Positions 27,060 through 38,177 are shown, numbered from the stretch's first letter. The stretch: DNA of 64,000 nucleotides from Stenotrophomonas sp. Iso1 (GCF_027497995.1 NZ_JAODBT010000001.1:1364001-1428000); one strand, 5' to 3'. Made by a program: numbers and translations. The notes: generated from the letters alone by a model not told the origin.

Positions 27060-28106
27060 ATGGATAGGCGGCGTTTCATTGGCGGTACGGCATTGACGGC
27101 GGCGCTGCTGCCCGTACTGGGTATGCAAGGCGCTTTGGCGGCGCCGCGCGGACGGCTCTTGCCGGCTGCGTTGAACAAGGGCGACACCGTCGGCTTGGTC
27201 AGCCCGTCTTCGGCCAGCAGTGATCGCCTGAGCCTGCAGCTGGCGCGCGAAGCAATGGAGGCCCTGGGCCTGGTCGTGAAGACCGGCGAGCACTATGACG
27301 CTCGCTATGGTCATCTGGCCGGTACCGATGCTGAGCGCGCCGGTGACCTGAACGCGATGTTCGCCGACAAACAGGTCAAGGGCATCGTCTGCGTGCGCGG
27401 TGGGTCGGGTGCTGCACGCTTGTTGCCGCTGCTGGATTACGACCGCATTCGCGCCAATCCCAAGGTGCTGCTGGGGTACTCGGATATCACCGCGCTGCAC
27501 AGCGCAATCCAAGCCAGGACGGGGTTGGTGACATTCCACGGCCAGATCGGTTCCGGCAGTTGGAATCGCTTCAATGCCGATCAGTTCGAGCGGGTGTTCT
27601 TCAAGCGCGAGCTGATGCATTACCAAAATGTGGTGGTGGATGGCGACGACGAACTGGTGCCGCGGAAGAACCGCACGCTCACCCTGCGCGGCGGCATTGC
27701 CCGTGGTGAGTTGATTGGCGGCAATCTGACCGTGCTGACGGCGCTGGCTGGCTCGCCGTATCTGCCCGATTTCACCGGCAAGATTCTGTTCCTGGAAGAC
27801 GTGGAAGAGGCGCCGTACCGCATCGATCGGATGTTCACCACGTTGAAGCTGATGGGCGCGTTGGACAAGATCGCGGGTTTCATCTTCGGTGAGTGCACCG
27901 ACTGCAAGCCGGGCGATGGCTACGGCTCGCTGACGTTGGACCAGATATTCGACGACTACATCCTGCCACTGAAGATTCCCGCCTATCGTGGCGCGATGAT
28001 CGGCCACATCCGCGAGCAATTCATCGTGCCGGTCGGTGGCAGGGTGGAGATGGATGCCGACGCCGGCAGCTTCCGGATGTTGGAGCCGGTATTTACCGGC
28101 GCATGA
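27060..28106 (+). CDS. Tat-exported LD-carboxypeptidase (peptidase S66)
   Basis: This 348-residue protein starts with a twin-arginine-type signal, DRRRFIGGTALTAALLPVLG, ending near ALAA. It is followed by an S66 peptidase domain with nucleophile S141 (GYSD), E246 (FLEDVEE) and H316 (GHIRE). Classical LdcA acts in the cytoplasm on recycled tetrapeptides. Export here implies work on periplasmic muropeptides or on another cyclic peptide such as microcin C-type substrates. It lies 73 bases after icmF with no terminator seen between them. No strong ribosome-binding site is present. Confidence 0.88.
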   Translation: MDRRRFIGGTALTAALLPVLGMQGALAAPRGRLLPAALNKGDTVGLVSPSSASSDRLSLQLAREAMEALGLVVKTGEHYDARYGHLAGTDAERAGDLNAMFADKQVKGIVCVRGGSGAARLLPLLDYDRIRANPKVLLGYSDITALHSAIQARTGLVTFHGQIGSGSWNRFNADQFERVFFKRELMHYQNVVVDGDDELVPRKNRTLTLRGGIARGELIGGNLTVLTALAGSPYLPDFTGKILFLEDVEEAPYRIDRMFTTLKLMGALDKIAGFIFGECTDCKPGDGYGSLTLDQIFDDYILPLKIPAYRGAMIGHIREQFIVPVGGRVEMDADAGSFRMLEPVFTGA

Positions 28107-28144
28107 TCAATGCCGCAGCGTGGCCGTGATTGCCACGCTGCAGG

Positions 28145-29113
28145 TCATTCTTCCTCATCGCTCGAAGCTTCGTCATCGGCTTCGTCATTGATGGACATCC
28201 ACCACGTGTTGCCCGCTTCGCAGGCGGGTGGTGCGCATTCGCGGGTTTCGATGGCATCGATGTGGCGGTCGGCATGCCTGCTGGCCCAGTTCTTGAGCAG
28301 CGTCTCCACCGATTTGCGACTCTGTGCGGCGATGCCGAGATTGCGCTCTGACTGCCATTCGGCGGATTCGTCCTGTTCTTCATGATGGTGCGGCGCGCCG
28401 TAGCTGCAACGTAAGCAGACGTAACGAATGCTGTCAGTCCAGTCTTCGCTCAGGCCGATGCCCGGCGCGGTGGCGTGTAGCAAGGCGTTGAGGTCGGCGC
28501 TGCTTTGGCAACGGATGAAGCATACGAAGGTCTGGAACTCCGATGCCTGTAGGCGCGCCATGGCGTTGAACACCGGTACGGCACGTTCGCCCAACATCCG
28601 TTCGCCGGTCGGCGCGCCGTCGTGCAGCACGATGTCGCCGAAGCGGTGGCCGCTTTCCGGCAGTGGCACATTGAGCAGACGTGCACGCACCGGATCGATG
28701 CGGCGCATGAACACTGTTTCCCCGCTGTGCCACGGATTCAACCGCACCACCGACATGCCGAAATCCGCTTCAATAGCGGCGCTACCTTCCGGGACGTTGA
28801 TGCCGCAGGCAGACCACAGGGCGCGTACGGTGTCCCATTCGCTGAGTGCAGTAGCGGCGATAGCCGCATTCCAATGCTGGGCCTGGCTGAACTCTTCGGC
28901 CAGTTCGATGGCCTGCAGGTTGTGACGCAGCGAGGTGGGCCAGTCCAGCAGGTATTTGTGCACCAATCCCTGCATGTAGTGGTAGTACGGGTTTTCCGGC
29001 GTGTGTTGCAGCAGCGCAGCGAAGTCGCGCGCAGCGTCGGCCAGTTCGCCTTCGTCCACGGCCGCATAGGCACGTTCGTGCAGGTGTTGAAGATCTTCCG
29101 GTTGATCGGTCAT
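28145..29113 (-). CDS. TPR-like protein of unknown function
   Basis: This 322-residue soluble protein begins with a helix-turn-helix repeat resembling tetratricopeptide motifs (AYAAVDEGELADAARDFAAL, then YYHYMQGLVHKYLLDW). A mixed domain with several cysteines follows (CFIRC, CLRCSYG) and then a very acidic tail (NDEADDEASSDEEE). I do not recognise a family for the C-terminal two thirds. The ATG at 29113 is chosen over an alternative six codons upstream; neither has a strong ribosome-binding site. It is the last gene of a minus-strand run starting with the aminoglycoside adenylyltransferase. Confidence 0.7.
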   Translation of the reverse strand: MTDQPEDLQHLHERAYAAVDEGELADAARDFAALLQHTPENPYYHYMQGLVHKYLLDWPTSLRHNLQAIELAEEFSQAQHWNAAIAATALSEWDTVRALWSACGINVPEGSAAIEADFGMSVVRLNPWHSGETVFMRRIDPVRARLLNVPLPESGHRFGDIVLHDGAPTGERMLGERAVPVFNAMARLQASEFQTFVCFIRCQSSADLNALLHATAPGIGLSEDWTDSIRYVCLRCSYGAPHHHEEQDESAEWQSERNLGIAAQSRKSVETLLKNWASRHADRHIDAIETRECAPPACEAGNTWWMSINDEADDEASSDEEE

Positions 29114-29169
29114 TGCGGTGGCCGGCGGCAAGGGAGCGGAATCATGGCATGTCGGCTCAATGACGCGGT

Positions 29170-29625
29170 TCAGTGGATGGGGATGTACAGCTCCATCTGC
29201 GATGCATGGTCGAACGGATCGTCGAAACGCGCGTCGTAGCGTTCAAGATCAATGCCGTCGTTGGGTTGCAGTCCGTGCGCGCCGAGGAGGTGGTCGTGGA
29301 TTGCCTGGAAGCTCGCGCCGATCTGGGCGGCGTTGCCGGTGTGGGTGAACACGGCGTAGCGCTGCGCTGGCACCTGAAAGCGGACCATGCCCTCGGGAAT
29401 CACCGCGTCTTCGCCCACCTGGAAGCCGGTGATGTACTGGAGATCTCCATCAATACGCGGTACGCAGATGCCGTAGCTGACGCCAGGCTCGACCTTGCCG
29501 GTGACCTCATCCTCGCGCGGGATGAAGCGCTGCCAGAGGTCGCCGAAACCTTCGTCACCTTCGCGGAAGACAGCCTCCATGCCGATGACGACAAAGGCGG
29601 AGCGTTCGACGATATGAAGTTGCAT
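29170..29625 (-). CDS. GyrI-like effector-binding domain protein
   Basis: This 151-residue protein is a stand-alone GyrI-like/AraC effector-binding domain. It contains WQRFIPRED, SYGICVPRID, VPAQRYAVFTHTG and the terminal MELYIPI strand. Such domains bind small hydrophobic or cationic ligands, and some hydrolyse electrophilic toxins. No DNA-binding part is present. The start at 29625 has GGAG 11 bases upstream. It lies 89 bases after a DUF4287 gene and upstream of a TPR-like gene. Confidence 0.82.
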   Translation of the reverse strand: MQLHIVERSAFVVIGMEAVFREGDEGFGDLWQRFIPREDEVTGKVEPGVSYGICVPRIDGDLQYITGFQVGEDAVIPEGMVRFQVPAQRYAVFTHTGNAAQIGASFQAIHDHLLGAHGLQPNDGIDLERYDARFDDPFDHASQMELYIPIH

Positions 29626-29714
29626 GGCGTTGCTATCTCCAAAGAGGACAGGCACCGGAAACGCTCTGCCGGCGGCGGAAATGCCTTCAGCACTGGTGTC
29701 TGCTGGTTGGCGTA

Positions 29715-29930
29715 TCAAGTGCCGTTCTGCGCCCGGTGGTGCGCGACCAAGGCGTTGGCATGACCGTGGCCAAGTTTGTGCTGGTCTTTGAGGAACGCCA
29801 CCTGCTCCATGTGCTTCTTGTCCTTGACTGTGTCGAGCAGTTTCAGCCAATGGGTGACGGGCTTGCCGTAGGTCTTTTCGATGGACGGAAAGTACGACGC
29901 GGGGCCTTGGACTTTTTCGCTGCTGGTCAT
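29715..29930 (-). CDS. DUF4287 protein
   Basis: This 71-residue protein matches the DUF4287 pattern: GPASYFPSIEKTYGKPVTHW, followed by a charged helix and KLGHGHANALVAHHR. It has no membrane segment or catalytic motif, and the family is uncharacterised. AGGA lies 8 bases before the ATG at 29930, which decides this start over longer in-frame alternatives. Confidence 0.85.
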   Translation of the reverse strand: MTSSEKVQGPASYFPSIEKTYGKPVTHWLKLLDTVKDKKHMEQVAFLKDQHKLGHGHANALVAHHRAQNGT

Positions 29931-29991
29931 GGGTATGTCCTGAAAAGGGAGATGCCGGATCATGATGTGGAGAACAGTGTGCGATGGCGAT

Positions 29992-30792
29992 TCAACTGTT
30001 TTCGGGTGGGAGGATTTCAGAAATACGCGCCTTCGCAAAGTGAATGAAGGCGGCCATCTGTGCAGCAGGCCAGCGTGCGGCACTATCGCTCTGGCCGAGA
30101 TACACCTCGCGTGCACTGGCGACGACGGTGTGATGCTCGTCGGGCAGTCGCTGCAGCAGCCAATCGGCGGCGACATCCTTGGGGGCAATGCGGCCGGTCT
30201 GCGCGCTGTACCAGATGCGTGACAGGGTGAGTACGATGTTCGCTTCTTCGTCGCGCCAGTCGTCCGGGCCATTCCACAACGTCAGGGTGTCGGCCAGCGC
30301 CTGCAGGAAATTGCGTTGAGGCACAGGTTGCAGTAGTTCGCTTAGGGCAGGGCCGTGCAACGCGATGCTGTGTTGATGCGCCTTGGTCAACAGGATGGCG
30401 ATATCCGGATCATGCGTGGGCGGCTCCAGAATTTCGGCGAGGATGTCCTGCCGTAGCCACTCGCCGAACTGCCATTCACGCCGTGCCGGGTGGCGCCAGG
30501 GAACGACGTCGCCACGCACGATGAGGGTGGCTTCCAGTGCGCGCAGCGTCCGGTGCTGGCCGGGTGGGGCGGAGATAGCCAGCAGCGTCCGCTGCAGATG
30601 ACGCAACGTGGCTTGATCGGGACGTTCGGCAGCGATGACCAGCAGGTCGATATCGCTGCGGGGCTTCAGGCCGCCGTCGAGTGCGGAGCCATAGAGGTGG
30701 ATGGCGAGCAGGTTCGCTGCCAGCTGCCGTCCGATCACATCGCAGGCAAGGCGGAGCTGTTCGGCAATGGCATCGGGGATGTGCGACGTCAT
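29992..30792 (-). CDS. aadA: AadA-type aminoglycoside 3''-adenylyltransferase
   Basis: This 266-residue nucleotidyltransferase is a full-length relative of AadA, which adenylylates streptomycin and spectinomycin. The nucleotidyltransferase motif LYGSALDGGLKPRSDIDL places the metal ligands at D47 and D49. E87 (ALEATL) matches the catalytic base, with D130, W112 and D178 also at the AadA positions. LTLSRIWYSA and RIAPKDVAADW are nearly identical to integron AadA. There is no attC site, integrase or IS beside it, and its surroundings are chromosomal. An alternative start lies four codons upstream (30804). Confidence 0.88.
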   Translation of the reverse strand: MTSHIPDAIAEQLRLACDVIGRQLAANLLAIHLYGSALDGGLKPRSDIDLLVIAAERPDQATLRHLQRTLLAISAPPGQHRTLRALEATLIVRGDVVPWRHPARREWQFGEWLRQDILAEILEPPTHDPDIAILLTKAHQHSIALHGPALSELLQPVPQRNFLQALADTLTLWNGPDDWRDEEANIVLTLSRIWYSAQTGRIAPKDVAADWLLQRLPDEHHTVVASAREVYLGQSDSAARWPAAQMAAFIHFAKARISEILPPENS

Positions 30793-30829
30793 TAGGGCTG
30801 GCATCAGTTGCGGAGGGGTGATTGTGCCG

Positions 30830-30868
30830 CAAACAAAACGGGCGCCTTGCGGCGCCCGTTTTGGTTTG
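30830..30868. terminator. Bidirectional hairpin terminator
   Basis: AAAACGGGCGCC-TTGC-GGCGCCCGTTTT is a perfect 12-bp stem with A-rich and T-rich flanks, so it can end transcripts in either direction. It probably terminates ahcY (minus strand) after the repeat block and separates it from the adenylyltransferase gene. Confidence 0.85.
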
Positions 30869-30879
30869 AAAATTCCGCT

Positions 30880-31012
30880 GCCCTTCTCCCTCACGAGGGA
30901 CAAGGTGCCCCGAAGGGGCGGATGAGGGCGCTTCCAAAGCCATAAATCTGCTTGCCAGAAGCTTCCCCTCACCCCGACCCCTCTGCCGCATGGCGGGGGA
31001 GGGGCTTGAGCA
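30880..31012. repeat. CCCTCTCCCGC-type palindromic repeat block, copy 2
   Basis: Two palindromic units are present: CCCTTCTCCCTCACGAGGGA followed by GCCCCGAAGGGGCGGATGAG, and CCCCTCACCCCGACCCCTCT followed by GGCGGGGGAGGGGCTTGAG. The second matches copies near 11,720 and 51,925. They fill the gap between ahcY and the adenylyltransferase gene. Confidence 0.6.
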
Positions 31013-31031
31013 AAAGCAGATGCTTTGCCGA

Positions 31032-32477
<1,446 letters not shown>

Positions 32478-32515
32478 TTATAGCTCCGGTGTGGTGCGAG
32501 CAGGCTCGCGTTCGC

Positions 32516-32601
32516 CGGGCGCCGTTGTTGCATGAAAGCCGTCCGAGCCTGGCCGGTGTGGAGGTCCACCCAACGGTCGCAGCGCCCCTCGGAACGGGCC
32601 G
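32516..32601 (-). promoter_or_regulatory. SAH riboswitch
   Basis: On the minus strand CCGAGGGGCGCTGCGACCGT, then CCAGGCTCGG and TGCAACAACGGCGCC occur in the order of the ahcY-type SAH riboswitch. The first and second strands form the main stem with the GCTCGG segment, and the GGCGCC segment can close the pseudoknot-like fold. The ahcY ATG follows about 39 bases later. Such elements raise ahcY expression when SAH binds. Confidence 0.88.
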
Positions 32602-32604
32602 GTG

Positions 32605-32610
32605 ATTATA
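32605..32610 (-). promoter_or_regulatory. -10 box of ahcY
   Basis: A perfect TATAAT on the minus strand ends 3 bases before the riboswitch, which puts the predicted transcription start at the riboswitch's first stem. No good -35 hexamer is visible at the usual distance. Confidence 0.55.
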
Positions 32611-32709
32611 TCGCGGCGGCAGTGCAACGCCCGCTGCCCAACCAACGGCAGGGGAGATTAGCGACAGAGATTGTTAAGTTGGTCGATTGCCCCGTTGTTG
32701 AGGATTGCC

Positions 32710-35220
32710 ATGAACAAGTTCCCCGTCCGTCGTGCCAAGCGGGCTTCGGCCGTATTGGTGTTGTGCGCCGGCCTGCTGCTGGCGGTGCCGCCGGTGCTTG
32801 CGCTGAGCCCGGTAGCGACGCAGAAGGCGGCCCAGGGCGAAGGCTATCAGCTGCCGTCGGCAGCCTTACAGGCCGTGGTGGACGCCCCGCGCGCGCCGAG
32901 CCTGTACCTGTCCCCCAAGCGAGACCTGACAGCGCTGTTGCAGACCCCGCCGCTGCCGTCCATCGCCCAGGTGGCGGCACCGGAGCTGAAGCTCGCGGGC
33001 CTGCGCATCAACCCCAAGACCGTGTCCGACAGCCGCTTCTCGTTCGGCAACAAGCTGTGGCTGGTGTCCAACAGCGACGGCGCCGAGCGCCAGATCAGCG
33101 GTCTGCCGCAGCCGCTGTCGGTGGCATCGTTGGCGTGGTCGCCCGACCAGAAATACCTCGCGTTCAACCAGCTGAACCCGGCAACCGGCGCCAATGAGCT
33201 GTGGCTGGTGGATGTCGAATCGGGCAGCGCCCGCCGCGTGGCTGAAAACCTGAACAGCATCGTCGGCAATGGTTATGCCTGGCTGCCGGGTGGCGACGCG
33301 CTGCTGGTGCTGCAGCGTCCGGCCGGGCAGGGCGAGCCGCCGAAGGGCGACGGCATTCCGACCGGCCCAGCCGTGCAAGAAACCATCGCCGGCCAGGGCG
33401 TGCGCACGGTGCGTACCTACCAGGACCTGCTGAAAAACGAAGATGACGCGCGCCTGTTCGAGTATTACCTGAAGGCGCAGCCGGTCCGCGTTGCAATCAA
33501 TGGCCAAGCCACGCCGGTTGGCGCGCCGGGTCTGTACCTGGGCCTGTCGTCCTCGCCGGACGGCAATTACCTGCTCAGCCAGCGCGTGGAGCGGCCGTTC
33601 TCCTACGCGGTGCCGGTGAGCCGCTTCCCACGTCATATCGACGTGCTGGATGCGCAAGGCAAGTTCGTGCACACGGTCGCCAAGCTGCCACTGGTGGATG
33701 GCCTGCCGACCGGCAACGACGCGGTACCCACCGGCGTGCGTTCGATTGCCTGGCGTGCTGATGCACCGGCCACATTGGTGTGGGCGGAAGCGCAGGATGG
33801 GGGCGATCCTTCCCGTGAGGCGGCCATCCGTGACGCCGTACTGCTGCAGGCAGCGCCGTTTGAGAAGCCGCCGGTCACGCTGGCGCAGTTGGGGTCGCGC
33901 TATGCCGGCATCACCTGGAGCAGCGGCGATGTCGCACTGCTGGACGAATATTGGTGGAAGACCCGCCAGGTGAAGCAGTGGAAGATCAGCCCGGACAATC
34001 TGCAGCAGGCCCCGACGCTGCTGTCCGAACGTTCCGAGGACGACCGTTACAGCGATCCGGGTGAACCGCTGTTGCAGACCGATGATGCAGGCCGCGTACG
34101 CCTGCAGCTCAGCGCCGATGGCAGCAGTTTCTATCGCATCGGCGATGGCGCGTCGGCGGAAGGTGATCGTCCATTCCTGGATCGCATCAACCTGGTCAGC
34201 GGCAAGAGTGAGCGCCTGTTCCATTCGCAGGCGCCTTACTACGAAATGCCATTGACCATCATTGAAGGTGACAACGCGCGGATCCTCACTTATCGCGAAT
34301 CCAACGATGTACCGGCCAACCTGTTCGCACGCGGCCTGGCTGCCGATGCCACGCCGGTGGAGCTGACGCATTTCGCGCATCCGTTGCCGCAGCTGCGCGG
34401 AGTGAAGAAGGAGCAGGTCCGCTACAAGCGCAACGATGGCGTGGAACTCACCGCCGACCTCCTGCTGCCGCCCGGTTACGACCCGAAGAAGGACGGTCCG
34501 CGCCCGGTGCTGATGTGGGCTTACCCGGCCGAGTTCAAATCTGCCGAGGACGCCAGCCAGGTCACCGGTTCCAAGTACCGCTTCAACGCGGTCAGCTACT
34601 GGGGCCCGCAGGCGTTTCTGGCCAAGGGGTACGTGGTGCTCAACAATCCGACCATGCCGATCATCGGTGAAGGCGATGCCGAGCCGAACGACACGTATGT
34701 CCAGCAGCTGGTTGCCAGCGCAGAGGCGGCGGTGGATGAGGTGGTCAAGCGTGGTGTGGGTGACCGCGAACGCATCGCCGTGGGTGGACATTCCTACGGT
34801 GCCTTCATGACCGCCAACCTGCTCGCACACACACGCCTGTTCAAGGCGGGCATCGCGCGTTCGGGGGCGTACAACCGCACGCTCACGCCGTTCGGTTTCC
34901 AGGCTGAAGAGCGCAATTACTGGCAGGCGCAGGACGTGTATTTGAAGATGTCTCCGTTCAACTACGCAGACAAGATCAAGGATCCGATCCTGTTCATTCA
35001 TGGCCAGGATGACAACAACTCCGGTACGTTCCCGGTCCAGAGCGAGCGCATGTTCGCCGCGGTGAAGGGCCTGGGTGGAACCTCGCGTCTGGTCATGTTG
35101 CCCAACGAATCGCATGGCTACCGCGCACGCGAATCGATCATGACCATGCTGGCGGAGAGTGAGTCGTGGTTGGACAAGTGGCTGGCTGCACCGAAGCCGG
35201 GTGATGCGAAGAAGCGTTGA
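32710..35220 (+). CDS. Exported S9 family serine peptidase
   Basis: This 836-residue prolyl-oligopeptidase-type enzyme has a signal peptide (ASAVLVLCAGLLLAVPPVLA). A beta-propeller-like N-terminal region follows, then an alpha/beta-hydrolase domain with catalytic S695 (GGHSYGAF), D768 (HGQDDNN) and H802 (NESHGY). It probably degrades peptides in the periplasm. The glutamyl-endopeptidase branch of S9 is a possible home, but specificity is unproven. ATG 32710 has GAGGA nearby. Downstream lie an 11-bp hairpin at 35230-35254 and a 12-bp hairpin at 35310-35337, neither with a T-run. Confidence 0.9.
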   Translation: MNKFPVRRAKRASAVLVLCAGLLLAVPPVLALSPVATQKAAQGEGYQLPSAALQAVVDAPRAPSLYLSPKRDLTALLQTPPLPSIAQVAAPELKLAGLRINPKTVSDSRFSFGNKLWLVSNSDGAERQISGLPQPLSVASLAWSPDQKYLAFNQLNPATGANELWLVDVESGSARRVAENLNSIVGNGYAWLPGGDALLVLQRPAGQGEPPKGDGIPTGPAVQETIAGQGVRTVRTYQDLLKNEDDARLFEYYLKAQPVRVAINGQATPVGAPGLYLGLSSSPDGNYLLSQRVERPFSYAVPVSRFPRHIDVLDAQGKFVHTVAKLPLVDGLPTGNDAVPTGVRSIAWRADAPATLVWAEAQDGGDPSREAAIRDAVLLQAAPFEKPPVTLAQLGSRYAGITWSSGDVALLDEYWWKTRQVKQWKISPDNLQQAPTLLSERSEDDRYSDPGEPLLQTDDAGRVRLQLSADGSSFYRIGDGASAEGDRPFLDRINLVSGKSERLFHSQAPYYEMPLTIIEGDNARILTYRESNDVPANLFARGLAADATPVELTHFAHPLPQLRGVKKEQVRYKRNDGVELTADLLLPPGYDPKKDGPRPVLMWAYPAEFKSAEDASQVTGSKYRFNAVSYWGPQAFLAKGYVVLNNPTMPIIGEGDAEPNDTYVQQLVASAEAAVDEVVKRGVGDRERIAVGGHSYGAFMTANLLAHTRLFKAGIARSGAYNRTLTPFGFQAEERNYWQAQDVYLKMSPFNYADKIKDPILFIHGQDDNNSGTFPVQSERMFAAVKGLGGTSRLVMLPNESHGYRARESIMTMLAESESWLDKWLAAPKPGDAKKR

Positions 35221-35309
35221 TTGAATCGGCCCCCTTTCGTGCCACGAAAGGGGGGCAGGGGCGGGGTGTTCCTCCGTTCTCGTAGACTCAATCCACGACA
35301 ATGCGTGTC

Positions 35310-35337
35310 CACAACGGGGCGGCTTCGCCCCGTTGTG
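35310..35337. repeat. Perfect 12-bp hairpin before ppc
   Basis: CACAACGGGGCG-GCTT-CGCCCCGTTGTG is a perfect stem in the gap between the S9 peptidase and ppc. It lacks a T-run, so it could be a weak or Rho-assisted terminator or a dispersed palindrome. Confidence 0.6.
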
Positions 35338-35465
35338 CTGTCTGCACGGACAAGCGTCGGACAATATGCAAATGCAACTATCTGCAGGTTTGATGCACTG
35401 CAAAAACCAACTGTTTTTTCGGGTAGGCTTGACGCGTTTCCGCTCTCAAGGCTTGTACGTCGTAG

Positions 35466-38177
35466 ATGAACGAGTACCGTAGCAGCGTAGTCTTTGCCAC
35501 CCCCGACCTGCCGTTGCGCGACGATGTGCGCCGCCTCGGTACTTTGGTCGGCGACCTTCTTTCCGAACAAGTTTCGCCCAGCTTCCTCGATGAAGTGGAA
35601 GACGTGCGCACCGCCGCCATTGCACGCCGCGAAAGCAATACGCCGCTGGCCACGTTGATCACGCAACTGGGCGGCCGTTCGCCGCGCGAAGCCGAAGCAT
35701 TGGTGCGTGCATTCAGTACCTATTTCCAGGTAGTGAACATCGCCGAGCGCGTGCACCGCATTCGACGCCGCCGCGACTATCAACGTGCAGGCACAAAACG
35801 CCCGCAACCGGATGGCCTGCACGACGCCTTGCTCGCCCTCAAGGCGCAGGGCGTGTCGCTTGAAGAATTGGCGCAATGGTTGCCGCGCATCGACATCGAG
35901 CCGGTGTTCACCGCGCACCCCACCGAAGCCGTGCGTCGTGCATTGCTGGAAAAAGAACAGTTGATGGTGGCCTCGCTGGTCGACAACCTCGACGGCCAGC
36001 GCACGCCAGGCGAGCAGGCTACCGATGCCGCCCGTTTCCGCATGGCGCTCACTGCGTCCTGGCAGACCGCTGATTCCTCGCCGGTACGTCCCACCGTTGA
36101 TGACGAACGCGAGCATGTGGGTTTCTATCTCACGCGCGTGTTGTACCGGGTGATCCCGGTGTTCTATGAATCGCTGGAGCAGGCGCTGCGCGATACGTGG
36201 GGCCGCACTCTACCGTTGCCGCGATTGGTGCGTTTCGGCACGTGGGTAGGCGGTGACATGGACGGCAATCCCAATGTGGATGCCAGCACCATCACCGCGA
36301 CGTTGAACGCACAACGTGCAGCAGTGTTGGAGCTGTACATCAAAGACATGCTCGGGCTGGCCAGCCTGCTCAGCCAATCCACCGAGTTGGTGGGTGTCAG
36401 CGATGCGGTCGTGGCGCGGGTGGCCGAGTACCGTCAGCTGCTGCCGGATGTGGAATCGCGTCCGCGTCATGCCGACATGCCGTATCGGTTGCTCAATGAC
36501 CGCATGCGTGCGCGCCTGCAAGCCACCTTGGCCGATGCGCCGGCGGCGTACGCGTCGCCGGAGGAATTCATTGGCGATATCCAGCTGATTCTCGACAGCC
36601 TGGAAGCAAACAAGGGCAAGCATGCCGGTTGGTTCTCCGTGCGCCGCCTGTTGTGGCGCGTGCGTACCTTCGGGTTTCATCTGGCGCGATTGGATGTACG
36701 TCAGGAGTCCAGCGTGCATTCGCGTGCGTTGGCTGAAGTGCTGGGCGGGCAGGAAGCATTCGAGGCATTGGACGATACAACGCGTGCGCAGACGCTTTCG
36801 CCGTATGCATCGGGTGAGTCATCGCTGGCACACGGGGCCGATGAAGCAGGTCAACGTCTGGATAAAGTGTTCGGTGCAATGGCCGATGCACGCCACCGTC
36901 ATGGCGCCGATGCTTTGGGCAGTTACATCATTTCGATGGCGCATGATCGTGGCGACGTACTTGCCGTGTTGGCGCTGGCGCGACGTGGCGGCTTGTTGGA
37001 CGCGGGCAATGCGGTACCGCTGGACATCGCGCCCCTGTTTGAAACGGTGGACGACTTGCGGCGCGGCACCGTCACGCTGCGCGACCTGCTGGCCGATCCT
37101 GTCTATCGTGCACACCTGGCCGCACGCGATGACGTGCAGATGGTGATGCTGGGTTACTCGGACAGCGGCAAGGACGGTGGTATTGCCGCATCACGCTGGG
37201 GGCTGCAGCAGGCCCAGGTGGAATTACTGGAAGTGGCCAGCGAGTTTGGTGTGCACCTGACCTTCTTCCACGGGCGGGGCGGGTCGATCAGCCGGGGCGG
37301 CACCAAGACCACCCTCGCAGTGAACGCATCGCCGCGCGGCAGCATTGACGGCCGTCTGCGCGTGACGGAGCAGGGCGAGGTGATCCACCGCAAGTACGGC
37401 ATCCGTGCGTTGGCGCTGCGCTCGCTGGAGCAGTCCGCCGGCGCCGTGCTGCGCGCCAGCCTGCGCCCGCGTGAGGCTGAGCCGCGCGAGGAACAGTGGA
37501 AGCCGGTGATGGGTGTGGTGGCCGAGCAGAGTTCACGTGCGTATCGCGCGTTTGTTGGCGATGCAGAGTTCATGAGCTATTTCCGCCAGGCGACGCCGAT
37601 TGATGTGATCGAGCGCATGACATTGGGCTCGCGCCCATCGCGTCGACTCGGTGAGGACGCGGCGCTGACCAACCTGCGCGCCATTCCATGGGTGTTTGCC
37701 TGGAGCCAGGCGCGTGCGGTGATCCCCGGTTGGTTCGGCGTGGGCAGTGGCCTGCAGGCGGCGGCCGATGCCGGCCATGAAGAGTTACTGCGGGAAATGG
37801 CGCACGACTGGCCGTTCTTCGAAACCTTCCTCGATGACATGTCGATGGTGCTGAGCAAGGGCGACATCCATATCGCCGAGCAGTTCTCGCGCTTGGCGGG
37901 GCCGCTGCATGAGCGGTTCTTCCCGGTAATCCGCGAAGAACTGGCGCTGACCGCGCATTGGGTGAAGCGCTTGAGTGGCCAGCAGGAGTTGCTGGAACAC
38001 GACCCGCGACTGGCGCTTTCCATTCGCCTGCGCAACCCTTACATCGACCCGATCAGCACGTTGCAGGTGGATCTGCTGCAGCGCTGGCGCGCAAGTGGGC
38101 GTGAGGATGAATCGCTGCTGCGCGCGCTGGTGGCTTGCGTCAACGGCGTCTCGCAGGGCGTGCAGAACACCGGTTGA
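35466..38177 (+). CDS. ppc: Phosphoenolpyruvate carboxylase
   Basis: This 903-residue enzyme carboxylates PEP to oxaloacetate, refilling the TCA cycle. The first signature [12 protein letters not shown] contains the catalytic histidine H151. The second, [12 protein letters not shown], carries the active-site lysine, and [13 protein letters not shown] is the flexible phosphate loop. The C-terminus ends NTG as in other PEPCs. No allosteric site can be judged by eye. It is monocistronic by position, with a hairpin at about 38212-38236 downstream. Confidence 0.97.
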   Translation: MNEYRSSVVFATPDLPLRDDVRRLGTLVGDLLSEQVSPSFLDEVEDVRTAAIARRESNTPLATLITQLGGRSPREAEALVRAFSTYFQVVNIAERVHRIRRRRDYQRAGTKRPQPDGLHDALLALKAQGVSLEELAQWLPRIDIEPVFTAHPTEAVRRALLEKEQLMVASLVDNLDGQRTPGEQATDAARFRMALTASWQTADSSPVRPTVDDEREHVGFYLTRVLYRVIPVFYESLEQALRDTWGRTLPLPRLVRFGTWVGGDMDGNPNVDASTITATLNAQRAAVLELYIKDMLGLASLLSQSTELVGVSDAVVARVAEYRQLLPDVESRPRHADMPYRLLNDRMRARLQATLADAPAAYASPEEFIGDIQLILDSLEANKGKHAGWFSVRRLLWRVRTFGFHLARLDVRQESSVHSRALAEVLGGQEAFEALDDTTRAQTLSPYASGESSLAHGADEAGQRLDKVFGAMADARHRHGADALGSYIISMAHDRGDVLAVLALARRGGLLDAGNAVPLDIAPLFETVDDLRRGTVTLRDLLADPVYRAHLAARDDVQMVMLGYSDSGKDGGIAASRWGLQQAQVELLEVASEFGVHLTFFHGRGGSISRGGTKTTLAVNASPRGSIDGRLRVTEQGEVIHRKYGIRALALRSLEQSAGAVLRASLRPREAEPREEQWKPVMGVVAEQSSRAYRAFVGDAEFMSYFRQATPIDVIERMTLGSRPSRRLGEDAALTNLRAIPWVFAWSQARAVIPGWFGVGSGLQAAADAGHEELLREMAHDWPFFETFLDDMSMVLSKGDIHIAEQFSRLAGPLHERFFPVIREELALTAHWVKRLSGQQELLEHDPRLALSIRLRNPYIDPISTLQVDLLQRWRASGREDESLLRALVACVNGVSQGVQNTG

